NCBI GenBank assembly: GCA_029249345.1
Contig: JAQWHM010000011.1
Span: 265,523-329,522, forward strand
Direction: 5' to 3'
DNA from: UBA10348 sp002469915
GTDB taxonomy: Bacteria; Bacteroidota; Rhodothermia; Rhodothermales; UBA10348
Length of the DNA: 64,000 bases
Made by a program: the position numbers and the translations under genes. The notes beneath the pieces are model-generated. The model did not search any database and was not told the origin of the DNA. It saw only the letters and a program-made list of their open reading frames with translations. Numbering within the stretch: the stretch's first letter is position 1; the number at the start of each line of letters is the position of its first letter. This document shows positions 8,670 to 16,926 of this stretch, piece after piece.

Positions 8670-10034
8670 TTATTCGGGCCGGACGAACTGCCCACCACCG
8701 GCCGCACCGGTGACCAGATCATTCTCAAAAACACAGGATCCTCGGAGCCATGTCGACTCAACCTGGCCGGTTACCGTCATCCCTTGATATGGGCTTACCC
8801 CTACCTTGTAGTGTAACCGGGCGTCGTCTACCTGCCACGTTGCGTCTGGATCAAAGATCACAAAATCAGCATCCATTCCTGGGGCCAAGCGCCCCTTGTG
8901 CGCAAACCCAAATAGGTCGGCGGGTCCACTGCATACCAGTTCTAGAAACCGGTTCAATCCGATGCGTCCCTCGGAAACGCCCGCGCTGTAGAGCAACGCC
9001 CCTAGCGTCTCGGCGCCCGGAATTCCTGCATAGGCATCGAAAATGTTAGCGGTTTCTTTGCGGGAAAGGGGATACGGTGAGTGATCCGAGGTGACGATAT
9101 CAATTCGGCCATCAACGATGCGCTCCCAGAGACCGTCCACGTCTTCTTGGGTTCGAAGTGGAGGATTGCACTTGGCTCGCCCGCCCATCTTCGTCAACGC
9201 ATCTTGTGTTAGAAGCAGGTATTGAAGGCACGTTTCTCCAGAAGCTTTTACACCTTGGCTGCGATTCCAATTGATGAGATCGAACGTGCGGGGAATAGTG
9301 CCGTGCACCATGTGTAGGTGTGCACCCGTCCAGTAGGCGAACTCGAGTAGGCGGCCGGCCGCTTCGGCCTCGGCTACTGCTGGTCTGCTTAATGCGTGAT
9401 CGATAGGGGCCGTGCGGCCGTCCGCAATAAAGCGCTCGGCCTCGCTGAAGATGATTTCCTGATTTTCTTGATGGGCCGCAACGGGCCGACCTGTTCTGGC
9501 AATTTCTTGAAAGGCTTCCACAAAACGTCCATCTGGAATTCGAGGGAAGCGCACTGGATCGACTTCGATGGTCGACACCTTGTATCCCGCAGCTCCTGCT
9601 TCATTCATGGCTGCAATTTCATCCAATGGGCCCCTTGCAGGGAACGTGGCGTACAGTCCCACATCGATGACCGCTTCTTGTGCAATGTCTGAAATCTTGG
9701 TTCGTAGTCGTGCAGAGGTGTTGACCGGCCGATCAGGCTTGTCAAAGGGCATGTCGATCAGCGTAGTAGTCCCGCCCGCTGCTGCCGCCGTCGTTGTGGC
9801 CGTAATGCCCTCATCCAAGCAGGACCGACAGTGTACATGAGCATCGACAAATCCCGGCAAAACGAGATGACTGCCGACGTCCAATATCTTTTTGGCTTTT
9901 AGGGGCTCCCCGGAAATGGTAGCAATCCGGCCATTCTGAATGCCCATCCACCCCGTAGAAGCCGTCGATGCTCCCGGAAGAGCAAGACGGCCTTTTACAG
10001 CCAGGTCAAATGGCTCATTTGTGTCCATGCTCAT
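8670..10034 (-). CDS. Hydantoinase/allantoinase-like cyclic amidohydrolase
   Basis: A 454-residue amidohydrolase-superfamily enzyme of the dihydropyrimidinase/allantoinase type, which opens cyclic amide rings to N-carbamoyl products. Metal ligands look complete: H66-x-H68 in DAHVHCRS, the candidate carboxylated lysine K152 in GYKVST, H188 in AAHQEN, H244 in HMVHGT and D317 in SDHSPY. No signal peptide, so cytoplasmic. It overlaps aroM by 4 bases and precedes the DapA-like gene. Whether the substrate is allantoin, a hydantoin or another lactam cannot be read from sequence; no urease or allantoate hydrolase is in the window. Confidence 0.88.
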   Translation of the reverse strand: MSMDTNEPFDLAVKGRLALPGASTASTGWMGIQNGRIATISGEPLKAKKILDVGSHLVLPGFVDAHVHCRSCLDEGITATTTAAAAGGTTTLIDMPFDKPDRPVNTSARLRTKISDIAQEAVIDVGLYATFPARGPLDEIAAMNEAGAAGYKVSTIEVDPVRFPRIPDGRFVEAFQEIARTGRPVAAHQENQEIIFSEAERFIADGRTAPIDHALSRPAVAEAEAAGRLLEFAYWTGAHLHMVHGTIPRTFDLINWNRSQGVKASGETCLQYLLLTQDALTKMGGRAKCNPPLRTQEDVDGLWERIVDGRIDIVTSDHSPYPLSRKETANIFDAYAGIPGAETLGALLYSAGVSEGRIGLNRFLELVCSGPADLFGFAHKGRLAPGMDADFVIFDPDATWQVDDARLHYKVGVSPYQGMTVTGQVESTWLRGSCVFENDLVTGAAGGGQFVRPE

Positions 10035-10717
10035 GACGGGCGCCTCGCCTCTTTTTCTTTTTCTGTGATGATCTCGCGCGCAAAGTCTATGGCAAGATAT
10101 CCAAGATCAATGACTGGGATATCTACCTTTCGTTTAACGCCGTCCAAAATGGCTTTGGAGTACCCAACATAATCCAGGACGAGAGCGTCTGCTGTTGATT
10201 CAGATGCAAGTTTGGCCAGCCACGTGTCTGCAGTAAGTCCAGGTTCGAGTTCATTCATGGATCGAACGTCTGTCTGAAATCCGACTGCTGACCATTTCGT
10301 GTGTGCAGGAGCGACTTGTCCTTTGAAGGGCACGACGACCAGAAGGCGCCTCATCTTAGCACGCGCAAAAACCTGACACGCATATTCAAAAGGTCGTACG
10401 ATGAGGGATTTAGAAACTAGATCTGGGAACGGGCCGGCGCATAAGACAATGTGCAGGTCGACCTCATCCTCGACCTCGTCTATCTGAGCCTGAATCAACG
10501 GTTGGAGGAACGAGGCACTTACCTCCACACGGGTACCGTCCGAAAGCCTGGTTTCCAACGGGAAATCCCCCTTGGCAACGGGTGCCACGTCCTTAGCAGT
10601 TAACGGATCGAGTGCACCAGTAATAATAATGTCCGGAATACCTAGCGCGGCCACGATGAAGGGAGTCAAATCGGGTCGGGGTGTCTGGCCAATGCTATGA
10701 AGGGCGACCTTAGTCAT
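10031..10717 (-). CDS. AroM-family protein
   Basis: A 228-residue protein beginning MTKVALHSIGQTPRPDLTPF, the hallmark N-terminus of the AroM family, whose function is unknown. The fold resembles Asp/Glu/hydantoin racemases. A conserved Cys is present (C93, VLCAGPFPD), but at LDYVGYS (182-187), where AroM proteins I recall carry LDC, there is Tyr. The ATG at 10717 starts one base after the stop of the upstream gene, and the 3' end overlaps the hydantoinase-like gene. The context suggests a racemase-like or auxiliary role in ring-opening metabolism; this is inference. Confidence 0.85.
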   Translation of the reverse strand: MTKVALHSIGQTPRPDLTPFIVAALGIPDIIITGALDPLTAKDVAPVAKGDFPLETRLSDGTRVEVSASFLQPLIQAQIDEVEDEVDLHIVLCAGPFPDLVSKSLIVRPFEYACQVFARAKMRRLLVVVPFKGQVAPAHTKWSAVGFQTDVRSMNELEPGLTADTWLAKLASESTADALVLDYVGYSKAILDGVKRKVDIPVIDLGYLAIDFAREIITEKEKEARRPS

Positions 10718-10718
10718 A

Positions 10719-12098
10719 TTAGAACAATAAAAGCCCTCCGGTTGAAGGAGACCAATCTGAAAGCTCGGGCCCAATGGCGCTTAGTCGTTGCGGACTGTAC
10801 AGAAAGAGCCATGGCGCGTCGTTTCTGAGCAGCGCATACGCCTCGCGATAGAGGGTTCGGCGGGCTTCGAGTGTAGATGTGCTTCGAGCGCGGTCCACTA
10901 AGGCATCAAAGGCGACATTAGTGTATCCCAGCCACCATGGTCCTGCAAACCCGCTGTGGAATTTTTCCCAAAACACTCGAAACGTACTTCCTGGACTAGA
11001 ATCGAAACAGGCCATTGTTCCGATTTCCCGATTGCGTACTCGCATGGCATAGCCGGGCCGGTCTTCATCCTTCCGGATGCTGGGATTGAGTCCGATTGCT
11101 GCTAAATATGCGGCAACCCGTTCTGCGAGAAGGGGCGCTTCGTCCGGCAAGATGGCTGGGATGTCAATCACCACGTCAGCTCCGAGGCATTTTCCACGAA
11201 CCAATTCTTTTTGGGCCGCCTTTGGGTCAAATGGCCAAGCCGGTACAGCAGGATCAAAACCAAGATGGCGCTGGGTGAGCGGGCCGGTAAGTGGGTCAGC
11301 CGCTCCGAACATTACATCCTGCATGAGAGAATCCACATCGACGGCCAGATTGATGGCCCGCCGGAGGTATGGGTTTTGAGCGTGTTTAGCATCAAAATTG
11401 AGCATGAACGTTGCACACACGGTGGTAGCGCTTCGGTGGATGCGCACCGCGTTGCTTTGTGCATGTCGCGTGGCGAGCTTAGCCGCAACATCCGCAACAT
11501 CCGCAAAACCGTTTTGGACAGCCATGAAGCGCACGTCTGGATCCGGCTCTGCTTGCCAGATGAGGCGCGTTTCTGAGGATTCCAGCACCACCTGATCGTC
11601 TTCTACTTTGGAGATCTTGAAGCCCCCCGTACCTATAAAAGCGTCTGGAAGTGCGGCTACTGAGGCCTCCGAAAGAATGGGAATTTCGCTCAGTAGATCG
11701 GCTAGGTCCGCCATAGGTACCGATGTAGAGATCGTTACGTTATGACCGTTGGACTCGATGGTTGCGCCTTGCAGGTAGCCCCGGATTACACCACTTGTAC
11801 CCAACTCGCCTGGGATGTCTTCGTCCCTCATTCTGCATAAAGAAAACACAACATCTCCGGTCGTGACCGGCGAACCATCATGAAATCGCTTGCCCTCCAT
11901 GATGGAAAAAGACCAGGTCCGGGCATCTTCAGAAAGGTGCCATGAGTCGGCTAGACAGGCTGAAAATGACCCGTCCTCATTGGCTCGCATCAAAGGCTCA
12001 AACACGTTTCCTAGTATGGACAAACGCTCCGCATTGTCACTGGTAATGTGCGGATCCGATATTCGAACGTGCTCCTGAAGAATGCGAATCGTCCTCAT
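10719..12098 (-). CDS. Opp/Dpp-type solute-binding-protein homologue without signal peptide
   Basis: A 459-residue protein of the SBP_bac_5 family, with LADSWHLSEDARTWSFSIMEGKRFHDGSPVTTGDVVFS as its clearest region (quoted here as LADSWHLS...FHDGSPVT). It lacks any signal peptide or lipobox: the first residues are MRTIRILQEHVRISDPH and the binding domain starts at once. ATG 12098 overlaps the upstream stop by 4 bases and has a GAGG stretch before it, so no hidden leader is likely. It may be an intracellular ligand-binding or chaperone-like protein. A second, lipid-anchored member of the family is encoded at 16927-18441. Confidence 0.85.
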   Translation of the reverse strand: MRTIRILQEHVRISDPHITSDNAERLSILGNVFEPLMRANEDGSFSACLADSWHLSEDARTWSFSIMEGKRFHDGSPVTTGDVVFSLCRMRDEDIPGELGTSGVIRGYLQGATIESNGHNVTISTSVPMADLADLLSEIPILSEASVAALPDAFIGTGGFKISKVEDDQVVLESSETRLIWQAEPDPDVRFMAVQNGFADVADVAAKLATRHAQSNAVRIHRSATTVCATFMLNFDAKHAQNPYLRRAINLAVDVDSLMQDVMFGAADPLTGPLTQRHLGFDPAVPAWPFDPKAAQKELVRGKCLGADVVIDIPAILPDEAPLLAERVAAYLAAIGLNPSIRKDEDRPGYAMRVRNREIGTMACFDSSPGSTFRVFWEKFHSGFAGPWWLGYTNVAFDALVDRARSTSTLEARRTLYREAYALLRNDAPWLFLYSPQRLSAIGPELSDWSPSTGGLLLF

Positions 12099-13132
12099 TC
12101 GACCTCGGTATCTTCCTCAGGGAGAGGATCCAGTCCGAGAAGTCGTTCGGGGTTGGTTTTAATCATCGTCCGAACATCATCGGCCGATATGCCCAGATCT
12201 AGCATACAGGCGATGAAATTCCGAAATCCTTCGACTGGAGTAGGAAGCGTATACACGCCAAAGTCACTACCCAGAATGCAATGCTCGGCGCCTAATTCTC
12301 GGATCTGTTCGGAGACCTTTTTGACCCCTCCATCCGGGGCCGTGTCCATGCCCTCATCAATCGACATGTATTCGCGCTCGACGTAGTAGTGTGTCTTGGG
12401 AATGGGCGTTGTGTGCGTGTAAGCTGCTAGGGTGTACTCCAGAAAGGCACCCTTTGAGGCCATCCACTTGAGCTCGTCCATAGTGGCAATTTTGGTCACG
12501 GAAGACGCCACGAGCACCTTCTGTATCCCATACTGCTCGGACAACTCAATCAGCCGGAGCGCTTCCGGAACCGAGATGTGTCCGGTATTCAGATACACAT
12601 GTGGATGATCGGCGATCAGCCGAAGCACTTCATCGAGCATTGGGTCTGGATCTCCTTCCAGAGGCACACGGATGCATCGATCAAGCTCCTGTGTTTTGAA
12701 ATCAGGATACAATTCGCTCAGGGGCACAAATTTCCCATTTACTAGATGCCCTTCTCTTGCGGCTTGGAAGTAGGTGGAATGGGCTCCAAAAGAAATGTAT
12801 TTGGCTCCGGTTCCGTAGTAGAGAGCTGTTTTGACCGCTCTCGGGTTCATCCCACCGTACACGGTGTTCATGATCAGCCCGCCGAAGGTTTCAAAATCCT
12901 TGACCACCCGGTTCACGATCCAGGACGTCCCATTCGACATTTCAAATACGTCCATATATACGATGGCGCGCATTCCCGCATCGCGCGCTTCCTGCGCTGC
13001 TTCGACCGGATCTACCCTTCTCGGGCTTGAAAAAATATGTGGCCCGGCATGGACATGAATGTCAATGGCGCCCCGGAGCAGCTGTTGGGAGAGTTCGAAC
13101 GAGCGGCCCTCAGGCAACAAATAGTCTTGCAT
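12095..13132 (-). CDS. DUF6282-family putative metal-dependent hydrolase
   Basis: A 345-residue protein with an amidohydrolase-like HxH motif in AIDIHVHAGPHIF near residue 30, followed by a TIM-barrel-like sequence with more conserved acids and histidines (HPHVYLNTGH, HCILGSDFGVYTLPT). This matches the DUF6282 group of uncharacterised amidohydrolase relatives. It is cytoplasmic. It overlaps the next gene by 4 bases and follows the deacylase-like gene by 11. It probably performs one hydrolytic step in the pathway encoded by this operon. Confidence 0.8.
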   Translation of the reverse strand: MQDYLLPEGRSFELSQQLLRGAIDIHVHAGPHIFSSPRRVDPVEAAQEARDAGMRAIVYMDVFEMSNGTSWIVNRVVKDFETFGGLIMNTVYGGMNPRAVKTALYYGTGAKYISFGAHSTYFQAAREGHLVNGKFVPLSELYPDFKTQELDRCIRVPLEGDPDPMLDEVLRLIADHPHVYLNTGHISVPEALRLIELSEQYGIQKVLVASSVTKIATMDELKWMASKGAFLEYTLAAYTHTTPIPKTHYYVEREYMSIDEGMDTAPDGGVKKVSEQIRELGAEHCILGSDFGVYTLPTPVEGFRNFIACMLDLGISADDVRTMIKTNPERLLGLDPLPEEDTEVE

Positions 13133-13143
13133 AGTCAGCTGGT

Positions 13144-14043
13144 TTAAAATTGTCCAAGCCAGATCAGAAAGCCGTCTTTTTTCACGGGCATTCCGATGTT
13201 CATGTTCATCACCGTGGCATCATCTGGAGCCTCGACCGTTTGAAGCACGGTGCCGAAATAGTCTCGGATTTCACCCAGAAATGTGCCTTTTGTGACCTCT
13301 TGCCCTACCGTGACGACCGGGAAATAGATGCCTTCCTGGTTAGCCGTCAGCCACCAGCGATCGCCGATCACGTTGGGTTCGGGATGTTGGATGGCAGGTC
13401 CTTTTAGGAAGCCTAGTTCTTTGAGGACGTTGATAATGCCACCGTACATGAGCAAATCATTTCGGTCTCCAACCTGACCGATTTCCGGTGTGATTTCTGG
13501 AATACCAAGCTTGTCGCAGAGTCCCTTTTTAGGCCAGAGCCACCAAGCCGGCCGCGCACCTGAGGGGTCTGGGGGTGGCTCGCCGCGATATTTGGATAAA
13601 CTCACAATCCCCACGCCGAGGGCACGAGCCATGCGCATGGCAACTGCTTCAGCCGCCTCGTCGCCGATCAAGCGACAGATTACGTAGGGGTGCATCTCTT
13701 CGGTGAACTCGCCTCCGTGACAATTGATGATGTATTGACTACCGGTAGCTGCTTCGAGCATCATATCGGCAATTTCAGGATGCGTTGGTGCAAACTGAAT
13801 CCAGTTCATCAACGATTCCTCATGTGTGGCCATGCTCACTACGATCGTGCCGGATACGTCTGCCGGATCCGTTTCTCGAAACAACCGCATCGCGGCTTCA
13901 ATGCCGGCGTATTCGGTGCCGTGTTGTCCGCCAAACACCGTGATGCGTTCGCCAGGGGTGGCCCCTTTTATGATACCAATGGGCATACGGCGCTCGTTAC
14001 CTTCAGCGTCCGTGCGGCTTAGAAAATAGGTTTCTTTCATCAT
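13144..14043 (-). CDS. Succinylglutamate desuccinylase/aspartoacylase-family deacylase
   Basis: A 299-residue M14-like zinc enzyme. Zinc ligands are recognisable: H41 and E44 in GGQHGTEYAG and H109 in NCHGGEF. Family members release an acyl group from N-acyl amino acids; the C-terminal beta domain (about 210-299) is also typical. Its ATG shares one base with the stop of the upstream binding-protein gene, so translation is coupled. It has no signal peptide. The likely role is hydrolysis of an N-acylated amino acid intermediate in the cytoplasm; the acyl group is unknown. Confidence 0.85.
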   Translation of the reverse strand: MMKETYFLSRTDAEGNERRMPIGIIKGATPGERITVFGGQHGTEYAGIEAAMRLFRETDPADVSGTIVVSMATHEESLMNWIQFAPTHPEIADMMLEAATGSQYIINCHGGEFTEEMHPYVICRLIGDEAAEAVAMRMARALGVGIVSLSKYRGEPPPDPSGARPAWWLWPKKGLCDKLGIPEITPEIGQVGDRNDLLMYGGIINVLKELGFLKGPAIQHPEPNVIGDRWWLTANQEGIYFPVVTVGQEVTKGTFLGEIRDYFGTVLQTVEAPDDATVMNMNIGMPVKKDGFLIWLGQF

Positions 14044-15113
14044 CAGACCAGGTTTTTGACAAGATCTACAAAGATGCGGTGCCCGTCCTTACATCGGTAG
14101 AGTCCGATGTCGGGATCGGTTAAATCGCCTTCTGGAGTAAAGGAAATGTCTCCTAGTGCTCCTGAATACGGTCCGAAGGTCTGCATTTCCTTCAAAACTG
14201 CGGGTCGGGTCAAGACGGGCGCTCTGCGAATGCACTCCAGAATGATATTGGCGCAGTCATAGGCTTCTGGTGCGTACTGTGGGGCGTCCAGCATTTTGGG
14301 AAAGTGCTCGGCGAAGTCCACCAGGAAGGGGCGGGCAGATGGTTTCTGCATCAAATCGATTCCGGCCAGGCTGTGATACGGTGGCTCAGGGTCCAGTGAA
14401 GGCACCTCCAGAAAAGCGTAGGGCTTCAGAGCGTCGCTTCCCAGGAAGATGGCCTGTACGCCTCGATCGCGAAGCAGGTGCGTGATGATATGGGATTGAT
14501 TCCAATAGACTGCGAAGTAGACCAGATCCGCATCAGCCGCAACAACGGCATCCAGCAGGTCATCATATTGCAGTTTGCGCTCTTTTTCTCCGTATCCATA
14601 GTGCAACACGGGAGGCACCCCGAGACGGGTGATTTCATCCGAGAAAATCTGCGAGATGGGCTCGCCCCAGGCTGAATCCTCGTTTAAGATGGCAATGCGC
14701 TTGGCGCCGATGTGCTTTACAGCAGCTTGCCCTAACGCTCGACCTTGCACTTCGTCGTTGGCGACTGTGCGAAAGAAGTGGGTGTAGCCCTTGTTGGTCA
14801 GTAGCGGGCTTGAAGCTTCCGAACTAAGCTGCAGGATGCCAGCGTCGGCATAAATGTCCTGAGAAATCACGGCCATTGCGCTGTTCGTAGGACCCAGCAC
14901 TGCGATGGCGTCTTCTCGTTCCACAAAGGCGCTCGCAGCCGCTCGCGCCACATCCCGATTTTTCCCATTCACGATGACCTCCAGCTTGACCTCCACGGGC
15001 AAATTCCCGGCGGCGTTGGCCTGATCAATGGCCATTTCTGCTGCACAATATCCAGCGACGGCGTACACGTCGTCATTGGAGAGTTCAAATCCGATTACAA
15101 GAGGTGCTGGCAT
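14043..15113 (-). CDS. Branched-chain-amino-acid-type binding protein homologue without signal peptide
   Basis: A 356-residue periplasmic-binding-protein-like domain (Peripla_BP_6/LivJ type), with motifs GPTNSAMAVISQ, LQLSSEASSP and FFRTVANDEVQG. The protein starts at MPAPLVIGFELS, the first beta strand of the domain, with no signal peptide or lipobox, and no LivHMGF transporter genes are nearby. It starts 48 bases after the permease stop and overlaps the deacylase start by one base. A cytoplasmic ligand-sensing role, comparable to AmiC-type regulators built on the same fold, is possible but inferred. Confidence 0.85.
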   Translation of the reverse strand: MPAPLVIGFELSNDDVYAVAGYCAAEMAIDQANAAGNLPVEVKLEVIVNGKNRDVARAAASAFVEREDAIAVLGPTNSAMAVISQDIYADAGILQLSSEASSPLLTNKGYTHFFRTVANDEVQGRALGQAAVKHIGAKRIAILNEDSAWGEPISQIFSDEITRLGVPPVLHYGYGEKERKLQYDDLLDAVVAADADLVYFAVYWNQSHIITHLLRDRGVQAIFLGSDALKPYAFLEVPSLDPEPPYHSLAGIDLMQKPSARPFLVDFAEHFPKMLDAPQYAPEAYDCANIILECIRRAPVLTRPAVLKEMQTFGPYSGALGDISFTPEGDLTDPDIGLYRCKDGHRIFVDLVKNLV

Positions 15114-15161
15114 GTGGGTGGTGGGTTAAGTGTGGTTGGAATGTAGTCGAAATAGGTCCCC

Positions 15162-16010
15162 TCAATCAATAAGTCGAGGATCATAATAGTCTCGCAGCCA
15201 GTCGCCTAGCATGTTGACCGAATAGACGCACAGCATAAGTGCGATACCTGGCAAAGTGGAGACCCACCAGGCGATGCGTAGATAATTACGGCCTTCACCT
15301 AGCATTCCGCCCCACGTGGGCGTGTCCGGAGGCACGCCCACACCCAGAAAACTGAGAGAAGCTTCGTTGATGATATTCGTGGCGAGGGCAAAGCTGGCAA
15401 CCACAATCAAAGGGTTGATGATATTTGGGATTACGTGGCGTGCGATAATGGGCAGGTTCTTCAGACCTAGCGCATGGGCAGCCGTGATATACTCTTGATT
15501 ACAGACCTGCAGAGTTTGTCCTCGCGCTACGCGACAAAACGGAGCCCAAGTGGCCAAGCTCAGTACAAAAATGACATTAATCATGCTCGGGCCTACGATT
15601 GCCATGATGGCGACGGCGAGCAGGATGGACGGGAAAGCTAGTTGGATATCTACCAGTCTCATGATGACCGTTTCTACCCACCCTCGGTAATAGCCTGCCA
15701 AGAGTCCCAGGAGGGAGCCGATTACACCACCGGTCAGTACGGTCAATACGCCCACAAGAAGGGAAACCCGCGCACCATAAATAATGCGACTGAGTACATC
15801 CCGACCCACATTATCGGTGCCCAGTAAATGGGCGCTCGTCCCTCCTTCCGACCAAGCGGGAGGAGTGAGTCGGACGCGGATGTCGATTGCTTCTGGATCT
15901 AGCGGGGCGAGGAGCGGAGCGACGAGCGCCATGAACACGAGTCCAAACAGCACAATGACGGCCCCCAAGGCCACGGGAGATTTTTTTAATTGACGCCAGA
16001 AATCATTCAT
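15162..16010 (-). CDS. Opp/Dpp-type ABC transporter permease (DppC-like)
   Basis: A 282-residue inner-membrane permease with six predicted transmembrane helices. It has the N-terminal extension typical of DppC and an EAA-like cytoplasmic loop (EYITAAHALGLKNLPIIARHVIPN) that docks to the ATPases. The ATG at 16010 was chosen because it follows GAGG with good spacing; a TTG at 16028 is an alternative. It overlaps the DppB-like gene by 8 bases. It forms the membrane channel with that gene and is probably powered by the ATPases at 5.8-7.7 kb. Confidence 0.92.
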   Translation of the reverse strand: MNDFWRQLKKSPVALGAVIVLFGLVFMALVAPLLAPLDPEAIDIRVRLTPPAWSEGGTSAHLLGTDNVGRDVLSRIIYGARVSLLVGVLTVLTGGVIGSLLGLLAGYYRGWVETVIMRLVDIQLAFPSILLAVAIMAIVGPSMINVIFVLSLATWAPFCRVARGQTLQVCNQEYITAAHALGLKNLPIIARHVIPNIINPLIVVASFALATNIINEASLSFLGVGVPPDTPTWGGMLGEGRNYLRIAWWVSTLPGIALMLCVYSVNMLGDWLRDYYDPRLID

Positions 16011-16920
16011 TGCGAATCCTCGGGTCAATGAATGAATAGCTCAGATCTACTATCAAGTTCACCATCACGAATACGAGTGCCCCAAACGTGATGACCCCCT
16101 GCACAAGAGGCAGGTCCCGGGCCTGAATCGCCTGCAAGGTTAGCCGGCCAATTCCAGGCCATGCAAATACGGTTTCTGTGATAAGCGCGCCGCCCAACAG
16201 GCTCCCTATTTCAATTCCCAACATGGTGATAACAGGAATCAGGGCGTTTCTCAGGGCATGCACATAATTGATTCGCCACTCTAGTAGTCCCTTTGCACGG
16301 GCCGTCCGGATATAATCTTGTCCCAGCACGTCCAGCATGGAGGAGCGAACGAGGCGAGCAATACGGGCGGTCGAAAAGGTAGCTAGTGTGATAGCCGGCA
16401 ACATAAGGTGCGCAAAAGAGCCTCTTCCCGAGACGGGTAACCAGCGCAGCCAGACCCCAAAGACGAGAATCAGCATAATGCCTAGCCAGAAGGTGGGTAC
16501 CGATTGCGCAAAGAGGGCGCCACTCATGGCGACACGATCTGCCGGGGTGTTCCGCTTCACGGCAGAAAGTACGCCCAATGGAATGGAGATGAATAGGATT
16601 AGGAAAAGGGCGGCAGCCGTCAGCTCAAGAGTGGCCGGAAATCGTTGCACGATTAAATCAATAACTGGAACCTGCTGGCGCACCGAGATCCCGAAATCGC
16701 CCCTCGGAATACCCGCTAGATAGTCTCCGTATTGCACAAGGAGCGGGCGATCATAACCCATTTGCTCCCGAAACGAATCAATTTGTTCAGCCGTCCAGTG
16801 ATCTCCGATCATCAATGTGGCGGGATCTCCTGAGAGAAATGTTAGCGCAAACGCAATGGTCGCTACCGCCCACAAAATAAAGACGGCCATCATAAGACGT
16901 TTGGCGACGTATCGAAGCAT
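16003..16920 (-). CDS. Opp/Dpp-type ABC transporter permease (DppB-like)
   Basis: A 305-residue permease with the canonical DppB start MLRYVAKRLMMAVFILW, six transmembrane segments and an EAA-like loop (DYIRTARAKGLLEWRINYVHALRNALIP, shown here only as DYIRTARAKGLL). The C-terminal SYSFIDPRIR ending is standard. It follows the binding lipoprotein after 6 bases and overlaps the DppC-like gene. It is part of the importer of the catabolic operon. Substrate choice is made mainly by the binding protein and cannot be read here. Confidence 0.93.
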   Translation of the reverse strand: MLRYVAKRLMMAVFILWAVATIAFALTFLSGDPATLMIGDHWTAEQIDSFREQMGYDRPLLVQYGDYLAGIPRGDFGISVRQQVPVIDLIVQRFPATLELTAAALFLILFISIPLGVLSAVKRNTPADRVAMSGALFAQSVPTFWLGIMLILVFGVWLRWLPVSGRGSFAHLMLPAITLATFSTARIARLVRSSMLDVLGQDYIRTARAKGLLEWRINYVHALRNALIPVITMLGIEIGSLLGGALITETVFAWPGIGRLTLQAIQARDLPLVQGVITFGALVFVMVNLIVDLSYSFIDPRIRNE

Positions 16921-16926
16921 GGCTGT

